Source: Pleodorina starrii
Lineage: Eukaryota > Chlorophyta > Chlorophyceae > Chlamydomonadales > Volvocaceae
DNA: 64,000 nucleotides
NCBI GenBank assembly: GCA_030267565.1
Contig: BRXU01000014.1
Location: 1,772,001 to 1,836,000, forward strand
Direction: 5' to 3'
Shown: positions 35,560-45,681 of the stretch, piece after piece
Layout: every line of letters begins with the position of its first letter
Position numbering within the stretch: the first letter of the stretch is position 1
Program-made: the position numbers and the translations under genes
The notes under the pieces: model-generated
Told to the model about the DNA's origin: nothing
The model's database searches: none
Seen by the model: only the letters and a program-made list of their open reading frames with translations

Positions 35560-35830
35560 GCGCTTGTTATACCAAGTATATGACATAACTGAACGATTGG
35601 TCTTGAAGGAAATCAAAACTATGCTAAAATGAGGTTGTACTGGCTGTAACGGGGCGAGGGATCAACGTTTGGTCAATTACACCCCCCCCCCTGGGGCCAC
35701 GTTAGACTTTTTGGCCACGTAACGTGTAACGGACCCTATTTGCAAGTCAGCCTGCTATGCGAATGATACACTACTCCATGTCTGCTGTCAAGTAACTTTA
35801 CGTCTTTAGCTACTGCGCTGGCCGGAAGAG

Positions 35831-36070
35831 TTGCACAGTGCCGAGATGGAGCGCGAAGCTATACGGTACATGGGGCGGATTGTTGAAGCCGCAGGCATCT
35901 CGGGAATAAAGCTCCGACTGTCTATCGGCAGGAATGTCGGTGCTCTCACAGTTGACGCCCTCGCCGCCCTAGCAAGCAACTTAACCCGTACGGATCGCTT
36001 ACGGATTGAACGGCGCCCCGCCCTTTTTCCGGCTTCAAGGAAGCCGACACCAACCCCTTGTCCCGGCTAA
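35831..36070 (+). CDS. Possible exon, unrecognised product
   Basis: Directly right of repeat copy 2, a plus frame reads LHSAEMEREAIRYMGRIVEA followed by an amphipathic, evenly mixed composition up to about residue 65, unlike the low-complexity chance frames around it. It ends at 36070. The in-frame sequence extends slightly left of the ATG-like start, so it may be an exon. A TGTAA lies at about 36857. No family is recognised; it could equally be a leftover of a transposon. Confidence 0.25.
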   Translation: MHSAEMEREAIRYMGRIVEAAGISGIKLRLSIGRNVGALTVDALAALASNLTRTDRLRIERRPALFPASRKPTPTPCPG

Positions 36071-37068
36071 ACACGGCTCCGGGAGATATCATGCCCACCT
36101 GTGAGGCCGGATTATCTAAATCTTCAGCTTTTGCACGGCAAAAGTATCTTCAGATTCCCAAAGTTGTCTCCCGAATATATATTCATATCTTCAGATAGCC
36201 ACCCTGAAGGGGCAGGCCGAGTGCCATACCCAGAGCGCAATCCGCGCACCCACAAAAAAAACGTCGGGGCGGGCCAAACCGTAACACAAACCCGCGATGA
36301 CCCCACGCGCTCTCTTGCCGTCCGCTCACGGCCAGAGCACCGCCTCCGGCGAGGACCACCAATTGCAGGACGCACCAGTACACATGCCTCCCGACGGCAG
36401 AACCATCATCTCGAGCGTCACTGCATCCGCTTTCACGCCGACACCTAGCTCCAGCCTTCATCGTACCTCCCTTCCGCATCCTGAATGTCCCGTCATTACC
36501 TTCCCGTAAGAGCCCCTTCAGCGCAACAAACATCTCCACCGGGGCACTGGTCAAACCACAGACCCCGCGCTCCCACCGCCACTCCAGGTGGACTTGCCCA
36601 AGCCAAGCCCGGGGTCTACAGGCACCGTCCCAAGCACCCACCCTTTCCCCCACACGGACGCGAACGGCCATATCCGTGCCAGGCTGCCACATTAGGCAGT
36701 GCCCTAGCACTAACCGCCGGTGGGTCCCATGGGACCAACCCTCCCTCAATGATGAGCGGACACGAGGGAGGGTGCTGGTCTGCAGTCGGCAGGCCCGTGA
36801 GGTTCTGAGTTGACTCAAGAGTGCGCCAGCGCAGGACCCTAGCGGTCCCTCATTGTAACTCTCGCATCCTACAGGCCAGACAAATTAAGGGCAATCCTCC
36901 AGCAGGCAGATCCTCGGATGGTCGGAGCCGCTCAGCCGGCTGCAAGGGCGAGGCAGCCGACCCATAGGGACGTGCGTCCTGCCGGTCGACCTTGCCGACC
37001 CATGGGTCACCCATGCCGGCATACGATGGTGGAGTCGGAGTCGAAGATACCAGTGGAGGTCGCAGCCA

Positions 37069-40000
37069 TCACGCCAGGCCCTCCGCCGGAATCTCCAGGT
37101 CCTCCAGCTCCGGCAGGGGGAAGCGGAGTATGGCTGCGATGCCCGACAGCTGAGTCAGCTGCTCGCCCGACACGTGCATCGCCGAAAACACCTTTGAAGG
37201 GCAGGACCGGACACGGACAGCGGGACAGGACAGGGCGGGATGGGACAGGATGGGACCCAAATGGGGCACAGCGGCCACAGCGGTCCGTTGTGGCGGAGAG
37301 CAAAGCACGGGTGCGACGCACCGCCGAGACCCGCGGCCCGCGGCCCAACCCGACCCGACCCGGGACCCACCAGCGCCTCTCCGCCCGCCTCCCGCACTCC
37401 CTCCACCAGCTGCGCGTATCTGCGCCGCTTCTCGATGTGGTTGATGCGGAACAGCGAGTCGCTGATAAGCAGCACCTGGATCGCACCTGCGGAGCGGAGC
37501 GCAGCGCATTGGGGGAGCAGGAGGGAAGGGGAGGGGAGGTAAGGGGAGGGAGGTGAGGGGAATGGAGCGGAGCGCAGAAGCGGGGAATGGAAGTCGTTCA
37601 CGCCCCTGGGATCGGGCCCCAAACACACACGCGCATGCATCTGTGCTCTGACATTCATCGCCGGACGCTCCCAGCAAGGCGGTCCAGCGCTGCCTGCCGC
37701 CTGCCTCCAGCTGATACTGATACCGATAGCCCGACTGGCCTTGGGGCCCGAACACGGGAACACGGCAACCGACAACCACCCACCCAGCTCCGCCGCCGCA
37801 AAGACGTGGCCGGGACCGTAGAAGGCGCGCGAGGAATCGGTGGACAGGAGGTCGTAGAAGTCCTGCAGTCAAGCCACCAGGGCACCGGGCGGGGGCGGGG
37901 GCATTGCAGCTAAACCCACACAACACAACCAACGTCGCGCCGGCAGAGGGGCGGGGCGGTGTGGACAACCCAAAGGGTACTGAGGGGGCGGGGACATCGA
38001 CAGACGGGGACTTGCGGTGCTTTCCGGTGCGGCTCGAGGGCGACAGGAGCAGAGCCGAGCGACAGGAGCAGAGCAGAGCGAGGCGGAGCGGAAGTAAGCG
38101 CGGTAGGCTGTGGGCCCCCCAGTGCCGCACCCAGTGCCGCACCCACGCCGCGTGGCGAGCGAACCGCCTTCCGCCCTACTCCAATTACCACTTTCAGAAC
38201 CTCGTGCGCCGAACGCACCCACGCACCCACGCACACGCTCTAGTCCCACAGGCAACCCACGTCAGCCTCACACGCACGCACCTGCAGCGCGGCCACCTCC
38301 CGAGCAGCCTTTGTGTCCTTGATGCGTGAGGCGATGCCCGGACACGAGAGCACCTCCTGCGGGAGGAGGAGGTGAGGAAGGGGATGTGGACCCGCCCAGA
38401 CCCAACACACGAGGTAAAGCCAGGCACAGCAGCAGCAGCGGCAGCAGCAGCAGCAGTGCGCGAAGCAAAAGCCGACGCGCGCCGCAGACCAGGCGGGACA
38501 AGCCCCCTGCAAAGCCCACGCAGCCCGAACTACCGTAAGCAAGCAGCAGGAGCTGCTGCTGCCGCTGTATGTGCGCTCAGCGCGACCGAGTGCGTGCGCT
38601 GGGGCCCGCGAGCGCGAGGGCATCTTTGGTACTAGCAGCTTGATCGAGTGCGTTCCTCCCGGAGGCAGGATCCAGATCCAGATCCGGATCCGGATCCGGC
38701 TCCGAACCCCCCAAGTTGCAGCGGGCGCGCGGACCTTTAGGCTGTGCTTGTAGGCTGACGACGCGGGCGCCAGCACGACCTTGTCCTTGTTCTCGATGAG
38801 CGGCCTGTGGTGAGCGGCGAAAGAGGCCGCGAGAGCAGGAAGATCAGCAGCATTAGCATCAGGAGCAGCATCAGGAGCAGCATCAGGAGCAGCAATACCG
38901 GAAGGGTGGAGGAGGAGCAGGAAGATGACGCGCTGTGATTGGGCTCGGAGCTGACCGGCGAGCCGCCACACTGCCGTCCCGCCAGATTGATTGATGACCC
39001 CCCTGCCTCGCCTGCGACCCTGCCAACCCGCGCAACGCCCCGCCTCGCACCGCCTCGCCCCGCCCACCTGATTTCCCGCCGCACTGCCTCCGCCTCCATG
39101 TACTCCTTGAACTGATCCTTGGCGAAGCCGGGACCTGACAACGTGGGTGGTAATGCCAGCGGCGGCAGCGGCGGCGGCGGCGGCGACAGCGGCGGCCATC
39201 GTTAGGAAAGGGATCAGGGTCATATGGCGCCAAACACGCGCGGACGCTTGCACCCTGAACTGGACGTCACACGCGACCAGCGGCCGCAGCAGCAGCCGCC
39301 ACATCAACAGCGTGTGGTCGATTGGAACACAGGTCCTGACAGGTCCTGACACCGGCGATGACCCCCTCCCCTCCCCCCCCACCGGCGATGACGAGGCACT
39401 TGACGACGGAGAAGTCCACGTGGCGGACCACCGCATTCAGCACGTGATCCAGGAAGCGAGCCCAGGCCTGAGGGCGGGGGGGGGGAGCATCCACCGGATA
39501 AGAATCATACACACACACCGTATGTATTATAGTAGAAGAAGGATCAATGAATCATCCACCACCGGGTAAGGGTCAATGGATCATCCACCGGACAAGATGG
39601 CAAGGGACCACCCGCAGCGTTCCGCAGCAGCAACGTCACGTGCGGTGTGGTGCGGTGCGGTTTGCACCAGATGCAATGATGCTCCCGCGAGGAAGCGTGC
39701 AATCGCTACCCCGCCCCGCCCCGCCCCGCCCCGGCCCAGCCAGTGGTGCCGCCCTGTCGTACCTTGTCGTATCCCAGCGCTGCAGCGCCGCGCTTTCGCG
39801 GTAGGTTTGCTTCCACTCGGGCGCGGACCAGCGTGGTACTGCCCCCCACCAGACACACATTCGCCAGGCCCTCCTGAGCAGCAGCAGCACACATACGGTG
39901 GGGGGGACCCATGTAGACGCACATACACACACATATATACACATTGTGGTGGATGTAGTAGAATGATCATGTGTGATGTGGGAAACCGCAGCAGGTGAAA

Positions 40001-42298
40001 TGCAGGCGACGGCCGCGAACGGACCCGGCGAGGCTTGCCGGTGGGGGATATAGTGAGGGTGAAATCCTGGCAAGGGCGCCATTCGCACCCATCGCACCCG
40101 TAACCGACCGCCACAGCCCCCCCCCCTTCTCATGGCACGACCCTCCCCCGCTCCCCTCACCGTGATCAGCACTGCCGCCAGGTCAGCGGACAGGGCGACA
40201 TCGGTTGCCTGCACACACACGCCACACGACACGCGACGCCAAGTCAGTGGTCGAATCGGGCGCCGGGTCGGGCGAGCCAGGTAAACCGCACTGCAGGAGC
40301 GAAACCGATGAAGCCTGGACTGAGACTGCGACTGCGACTGTGACGGACTGGCCAGCAGCAGGGCAACGGGCAGGCAACGGGGGCTCACCGGACGTGTGCG
40401 CGAGGGGGCACAAACACATAGGAGACATGCAGAAAGCCTTAGCAGGCACGTGTAGCTAGCTGTTCGCTGTTCGCACGCAATACACTCATTGCCGGTATCT
40501 GCCGGTATCTGCTGCCCTACGACTCACTCACCTGCTTCACACGCTCAATGTCCAGTGCGTCCCAAGACGCCTGGGTGCGAGGGAAGGGAAGGGAAGGGAA
40601 GGGAAGGAGGGGCGGGGGGGGGTGGAGGTGGGTAGGTAGTGCCGCGTGTCAGCGGCTGCTGCGGCTGCTGCGGCGGCACAACATGCACTTTGACACATGC
40701 GCAGTATGACATGCAGGGTGAATACGACACGGTTGGGGAACCAGTAGCAGTGGTAGTAGCAGCAGCAACAGCAGCAGCAGCAGTCGAGGTCATTGGAAGG
40801 TCAGAGCCCGCGGGCCAAGATGCGGCGGGGCAACACGCGGTGCGGCCCCCCCCCCCACACCCCATCCCGACCAACAATGTGGACGAGAACGACACAACGC
40901 CCGGCCCCAGGGCCCCCCTTCCGGAAGCCGGGACACCGCCTCCCCCCCGAGTGCTGTTCCTCTCCACTCCTCTCCTCTCCTCTCCTCTTCTCTCGTCTCT
41001 CGCCTTGTGCAGTGTGAAGGCTCGGCCCAGCTCCAGCTCCAGGGAGTGGTAGGCGCCCAGCTTGATGTGCTCACTCTCCGTCAGGTTGCGGCCCTTGATG
41101 CGGATCACGCCGCCTGGGGGCAGCCGCGGGGCCGCGGGGGCGCGGAGCGGTGAGCGGTGAGCGCAGAGCACCCAGTGCATCCAGTGCAAGGCCGCATCCA
41201 GTGGTGGGATCATCCGTGTGCCAGTGCAGGGGGCAGGGGGCAGATCAAAGACGCCCACCCGAAGGGGGAGGGGGTTATCCACGTATCCCCCATCCAGGGA
41301 GGGGTTGCGGCGACGCCGCAGCCAAGTGGTGACTGAAGCGACCATATCCGCGGCGGGCGGCGGCCCCTCCCTGCAGAGATAACGGTGCCTCTGCACAGCC
41401 TCCTACACGACGCACCGCCCGCCTCACCCTCGGCATCGAACTCGATGCTCTCCACCTCCAGCGTCAGCTTCAGCTTGAGGCGCTCCGTGTCCGCGCCCGT
41501 GCCCTTGTCCACCTGCACATGCACATGCACAGGGTGGCAAGCGGGACCAGCCCAGCCCAGCCCAGCCCGGTGTTGTTCGTCATTTGGACCAAATTCACCA
41601 TTTGACAAATTCCGCATTTGGGCTGTCGGGTCCCCAACCGCCCCGTTCAGCCCATTCACCAGCCCGCCCACACACTGCGGGACCCAGCAGCGCCTTTGCG
41701 CGCGCAGACCGTGCATTATTGCCGTCCGTCAAGGCCTGGGCGGCCGGGCCTGGTCCCACATGGAAGGGCGGAGAGAAGGGCAGCAGCAGCCAGCGGCAGC
41801 TAGCGGGGCGCTCCAAGACCGGGGCGATGGCTGCAGCTGGCGGCGATCGGGGGGCGCATCGCGAGCCCCCACCTGGACCTTTCGGAAGGTGGTGGCCGTG
41901 ATGTGGTCGCCCTCCCGCGCCAGGTTGTACACGTGCCACATGTCCTCCGCTGCGGATACGGATAAGTAGGCAAAACAGGGGGCCCTTGCAAAATGGGGCC
42001 AGCGGGTCTCGTCACTGACATCCTACGCCACAGCCGCGCTGGGTGATCTCACTCATCAGGCTGCCCCGTCTCCCCTAGGCCACAGTGCACGTGGTTCTTG
42101 GAGTTGAGGAGTTGGGAGTTGAGGAGTTGAGCAGTTGGGAGTTGGGAGTTGAGTTGGGAGTTAGGAGTTGGAACCGGCGGTGGACGCTTGCGGCGCTTGT
42201 GGACGCATCTAGACACCGGCCCGCCACGCACCCTCCTCGGGCAGTAGCTTCACGTAGCCCTCCGCATCCTTCGTGAAGCCTCGTGCCAACAGCTTCAT
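37069..42298 (-). CDS. PELO: Pelota/Dom34 ribosome-rescue factor
   Basis: Fourteen exons on the minus strand: 42298-42232, 41949-41879, 41512-41428, 41113-41004, 40570-40532, 40208-40161, 39873-39763, 39467-39383, 39134-39068, 38804-38735, 38356-38282, 37862-37784, 37486-37371, 37191-37069; 381 residues, the family length. The N-terminal Sm-like domain starts [20 protein letters not shown] and includes [16 protein letters not shown]. The central eRF1-like domain has [20 protein letters not shown] (no GGQ, as expected). The C-terminal domain has [30 protein letters not shown] and the final [20 protein letters not shown]. It binds stalled 80S ribosomes with Hbs1 and lets ABCE1 split them; it also acts in no-go and non-stop decay. 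The intron after exon 41113-41004 has a GC donor (AAG|GCGAGA). Exon 5 is only 39 nt. An inverted GATCTG-type tract lies in the intron 38357-38734. Confidence 0.95.
38668..38700. repeat. GGATCC/AGATCC hexanucleotide tract in a Pelota intron
   Basis: Repeats of CAGATC and CGGATC, the inverse family of the GATCTG arrays at 16418 and 30076. Confidence 0.85.
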
Positions 42299-42527
42299 GG
42301 CTTCAGATATGTAGGAAGGATCGCCTCAAGAGCGGCAGAACGACACACACACACAGTCAGGCGGCCTGTGCTCGTCTTGGGTACGGCGGGCTCGCGTGCT
42401 GTTGCGGTTCTGGCAAGCCTCAACCCGGGCCACACGCGCGGGAGTGCCCCTGCCTCGCTGGTCGCTGCTGGCCTCGAACTCCGGGGCCTATCTCCGCTTC
42501 AGCAGCCCAGATTGCGGGAGTCGCTGT

Positions 42528-43240
42528 CTAGTTGGTGGGGTAGGAGAGCACGACCACCCAGTACAGGGCGGCCGCGACAAAGGCGATGAAGCCGATGAGC
42601 GTGAGGTACAGGCCGGTGGTGCCGAACGGGAAGTCGGCGGTGATGGATTTTTGGCGGCGAGGCGCCTTCTTCGCCTGGACGGCGGCTCGCTGCGAACAGG
42701 AGGTGAGTGGATGGGTTGAGAGAGGGGATGGAGGTGAATTGAGGACAGGGAGGGAGCGGTGCAGGCACCCGCGGCTGCGGTCAGCTGCACAGCCGGCAGG
42801 GTTGGAGGTTCGTGTCGAGTCAGCCCGCGACATTGGCGGCAGGTGCAGTTGGTACAGCAAGGCCGAGTTGCAGCGTGCACCTTTTCGCCCTTGTATGTCT
42901 CGAACTGCTCACGATCTCCCAAGACTTTGCGCGCTGCAGAAGCTGACGTTCCACGAGTGATTTGGTCTGCGGCTCGATAGAATTACACGTATCAGTATCT
43001 CGGCCAATATATCAAATGAAATGCAAACACGATAAGAAATATGTCGCGGAACAGAAACGTTGCCAGGTGGAGATGTCGTGGCATCGTGTCGTGATATGGC
43101 AAAGCCCCATCGGCGAGGACATCACACCTAATAACAGTGACACCCGTCATCATGCTGCGTAGCAGAAGTATGGCGCGCAAAGGCAAGCGCTCTTGCCGAC
43201 AGATCGTTAGCCGCTCACCTTTGTTGCTCTTAGTACCCAT
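42528..43240 (-). CDS. 89-residue tail-anchored membrane protein, unknown function
   Basis: Exons on the minus strand: 43240-43219, 42966-42881, 42689-42528; phases match throughout. The product begins MGTKSNKDQITRGTSASAAR, has a charged middle (DREQFETYKGEK, then KKAPRRQK) and a single hydrophobic helix at residues 62-84 (GLYLTLIGFIAFVAAALYWV) followed by five residues, the layout of a tail-anchored or small single-pass protein. The positive patch before the helix suggests the N-terminus faces the cytosol. I do not recognise the family. The gene lies 229 bp upstream of the Pelota start on the same strand, so that spacer must hold its 3' end and the Pelota promoter. Confidence 0.65.
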
Positions 43241-44054
43241 TCCAAGATCTGTACAGAGCTCGAAAGAAGAATGCTAACGCTTTCCCCGGATAACCCTCGC
43301 GTGCTATGCTGGCAAAACCGTTTACGGAACTGTCGACACGACAGAATGCCAACTTGGTCTTACAGCAACCGGAAATGAAGTGCTGTCAAAGAGCTTTGAC
43401 GCATGCACAATACAAAGCTGAGCAACTCAATTCGTAGACCACCACTGGCGCTAACGCAAGCAGTTAGGAGCACATCCCGTACAAAGGCGTACAGTTAACC
43501 CGGTACGTCCAAATGCGCCCCGTAGCGACTCCTGCATAGCCACCAAAGCCCGAAGTGGAGCCTTTCTGGCATCAGCACCGGCAAGCCAGCGGTATCCTCG
43601 ATAATCCGCACGCCTAAACGGGGTTGACGTGCCTCTGAACCACTTCGTACCCGCATGTGCGTCGAACCCGAGATGGCCTCAATCCAGCAAAGATGAAGTA
43701 GTTCCCTACCCGTCAAGGCATCAAATGATCACAAAATTGACATTATTGTACGCTTATGGCCTCATTCGTACATCACAGGGTTGGCCCACCTAGCGCCGTA
43801 CACGGGACGCCACATACTGCTTGACAACCGCGGGGCACTACAAGGTCACACGACAACGCCTCAACCCCTCCAAACCAGCGTGCACAGAGGCGCGCATCTG
43901 ATAAAAACACGCTCCATAAGCCTTCCCAGCTGCCAACAACCAGATCAGCAAGAGATAATGGCTCGGTCGCGCCGAGCAGCCCCAGTCATTTGTCCGTAGC
44001 CACAGGCCTGCTTGCGAGCGCTTATACCGGCTTAGCAGCCGGGTGGAAAGTCTA
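43241..44054. other. Spacer without recognised gene
   Basis: Lower-GC sequence between the small membrane protein start and the propeller gene stop. A minus-strand TGTAA (complement of TTACA at about 43360-43364) is a candidate poly(A) signal for the propeller gene, about 690 nt past its stop. Confidence 0.45.
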
Positions 44055-45681
44055 TCACGCCGCGCTGAATACGATTTTGGCGGCGGGTGGCAAGAACTCT
44101 ATCCTGCCGGTGAATAACGCCTCCATGTCGGGGATCGACGTTATCATCACACGCGCCTCGCGATCCCCCGCGCCGTAGCTGATGTAGACTGTCCCATTGG
44201 CGCCCAGGAAAAACCCCGACACGTAGGCGACGTGCGCCTTGCTGGGGAAGTTGGGCTGCCTGAAAAACGTCAGATTCAGCTCGTCGGAAATGTCCGTGAT
44301 GGCGAAGGGCGGCTTGGGCTGGAACTTGTAGGCAAAGTGCCGGTACAGCCGCAGCTTCCTCGACTTTTTCGACCGCGCGCGGCGGCGCGATGTCGAGTTC
44401 GAGTTCGACGCCGGCGCCGCCTCCGCGGCATCGATCAGCTCGATGTGGTGCATGATGCCCATGTAGTACGGCAGTCCGTCGCGGCTCAGTTTGCCATCGA
44501 CCCAGATCACGGGCGGGCCGCCGTGGATCGAGTGCCCCACGAAGCGGCCGAACAGGTCTGGCCGGCCATTGGTCTCGTGCCGCACCTCGCAGGCGCCGCT
44601 GGTGCTGACCTCCAGAATCCGATGTGGGTTGACCATGTGGGTCACGAACAGGGTCTCACTGCCGTTGTCGTTGCGGTACACCCAGGGCATCCAGTTCTGG
44701 CGGGTCGCGGGGGCAGGGGCAGGGGCGGCCCGCGGCAGCAGCAACAGGCACAGCGGAAACACGGCCAGGTAGCACCAGGTTAAGGGCGGTCTGGGTTATG
44801 CCATGCCATTATGCCATTGCGGAGACGTTCACCGCCCCTGACGCACCAGCTGGGGTCAAGTATGGTTCCGCGGGGCTGCAAACGGGAGCGCGTGCAGCGC
44901 GACTGCTGCACCGCTGCGCAGGGCGACGGGAAGAAGGAAGAACATGTCCATTGGTCCATTGTCCAAGCGTGAGGCAGGCGAGCCTCTACCGTGAGGGCCG
45001 CGGGCGCAGCTCCCGCAGTACCTATCCCTGGAAAAGAACCGCGGCGTAGCGTACCTTCTCCATGACGTACTTTGGCGACTCTGGGTATTTCCAGGCGCCA
45101 GTCAGATGCAGCCGCAGCGGCTGCTGCAGTCGCCACGGCCCCGCCGCTTGCTCGGGGCGGATCTGCGCAATCCACTGGTCGTACACGACCTTGGAGGTGC
45201 AGTACGGCCCGGCGCCCGGTACCCGCTCCGGCTTTCTGCCAAAGATTGTGAACAGGCCCCTGCCGGGCCACACCCACACCTTGACGTCTCCCAGGCCGGT
45301 GACGTCCGTCCTGCCGTCACGGACGTCCTTGTCGAATTCGCATTCGAGGTAAGGCTCGAGCCAAGGGTTGTACGTCTGGCATCGCAGACCGTGAAGGTCC
45401 CCGTGCGGGCCCACGCAGACGTAAAGGTGGTTGACCCAGAACACCTTGTGGCTTGCTTTGCGAAACGTGGTCCGCTTCAACGCGGATATATACTTGTCGC
45501 CATACGCCACGAGGGACGGGTTATAAGCAGCTTCCATGTTGGTCCAGGCAACGGCGACATCGTCCACTGCTCTCGCGCCAGTCATTAACAAATTGAATGC
45601 TACTATCCCATTCAAAAGTGCAAAAAGAATAACCTGCTTGGCCCTGACGCAAGGGAGCGCCATCACTTTTATCGGTGCCAT
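44055..45681 (-). CDS. GH130-like five-bladed beta-propeller protein, secreted or type II membrane
   Basis: Two exons, 45681-45055 and 44696-44055, joined in phase 0 for 422 residues. The start MAPIKVMALPCVRAKQVILF leads to a hydrophobic segment at about 17-37, a signal anchor or signal peptide. Motifs fit the GH130/GT108-type propeller: YNPSLVAYGDKYISALKRT in an early blade, EKNWMPWVYRND spanning the exon junction, FVTHMVNPHRILEV, then HGGPPVIWVDG, YYMGIMHHIE, and YRHFAYKFQPKPPFAITDIS. Family members phosphorolyse or transfer beta-mannosides. Substrate and even reaction here are unknown; the assignment is by motif spacing only. A basic Ser/Arg-rich linker interrupts the late blade. The intron (44697-45054) is the only one and its removal restores the canonical EKNW motif. 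Confidence 0.6.

Larger units (their letters stand above)
34307..35736. mobile_element. Dispersed ~1 kb repeat, copy 2 (interrupted)
   Basis: Second copy of the element at 10405-11467, same orientation, expanded to 1430 bp by extra sequence around 35188-35516 that includes a MITE. A plus frame of 110 codons (34861-35193, starting MDMTTQSSEQMRVARDC) is open here but frameshifted in copy 1, suggesting decay of a once-coding sequence. No recognised transposon protein. Confidence 0.75.
33593..37068. other. Spacer between Yae1 and Pelota holding repeat copy 2
   Basis: The genes are convergent. The left part (33593-34306) is GC-rich with no gene. Repeat copy 2 occupies 34307-35736. To its right, a plus frame ends at 36070 and has a TGTAA downstream at about 36857 (see separate entry). 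The remainder shows nothing recognisable. Confidence 0.6.
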
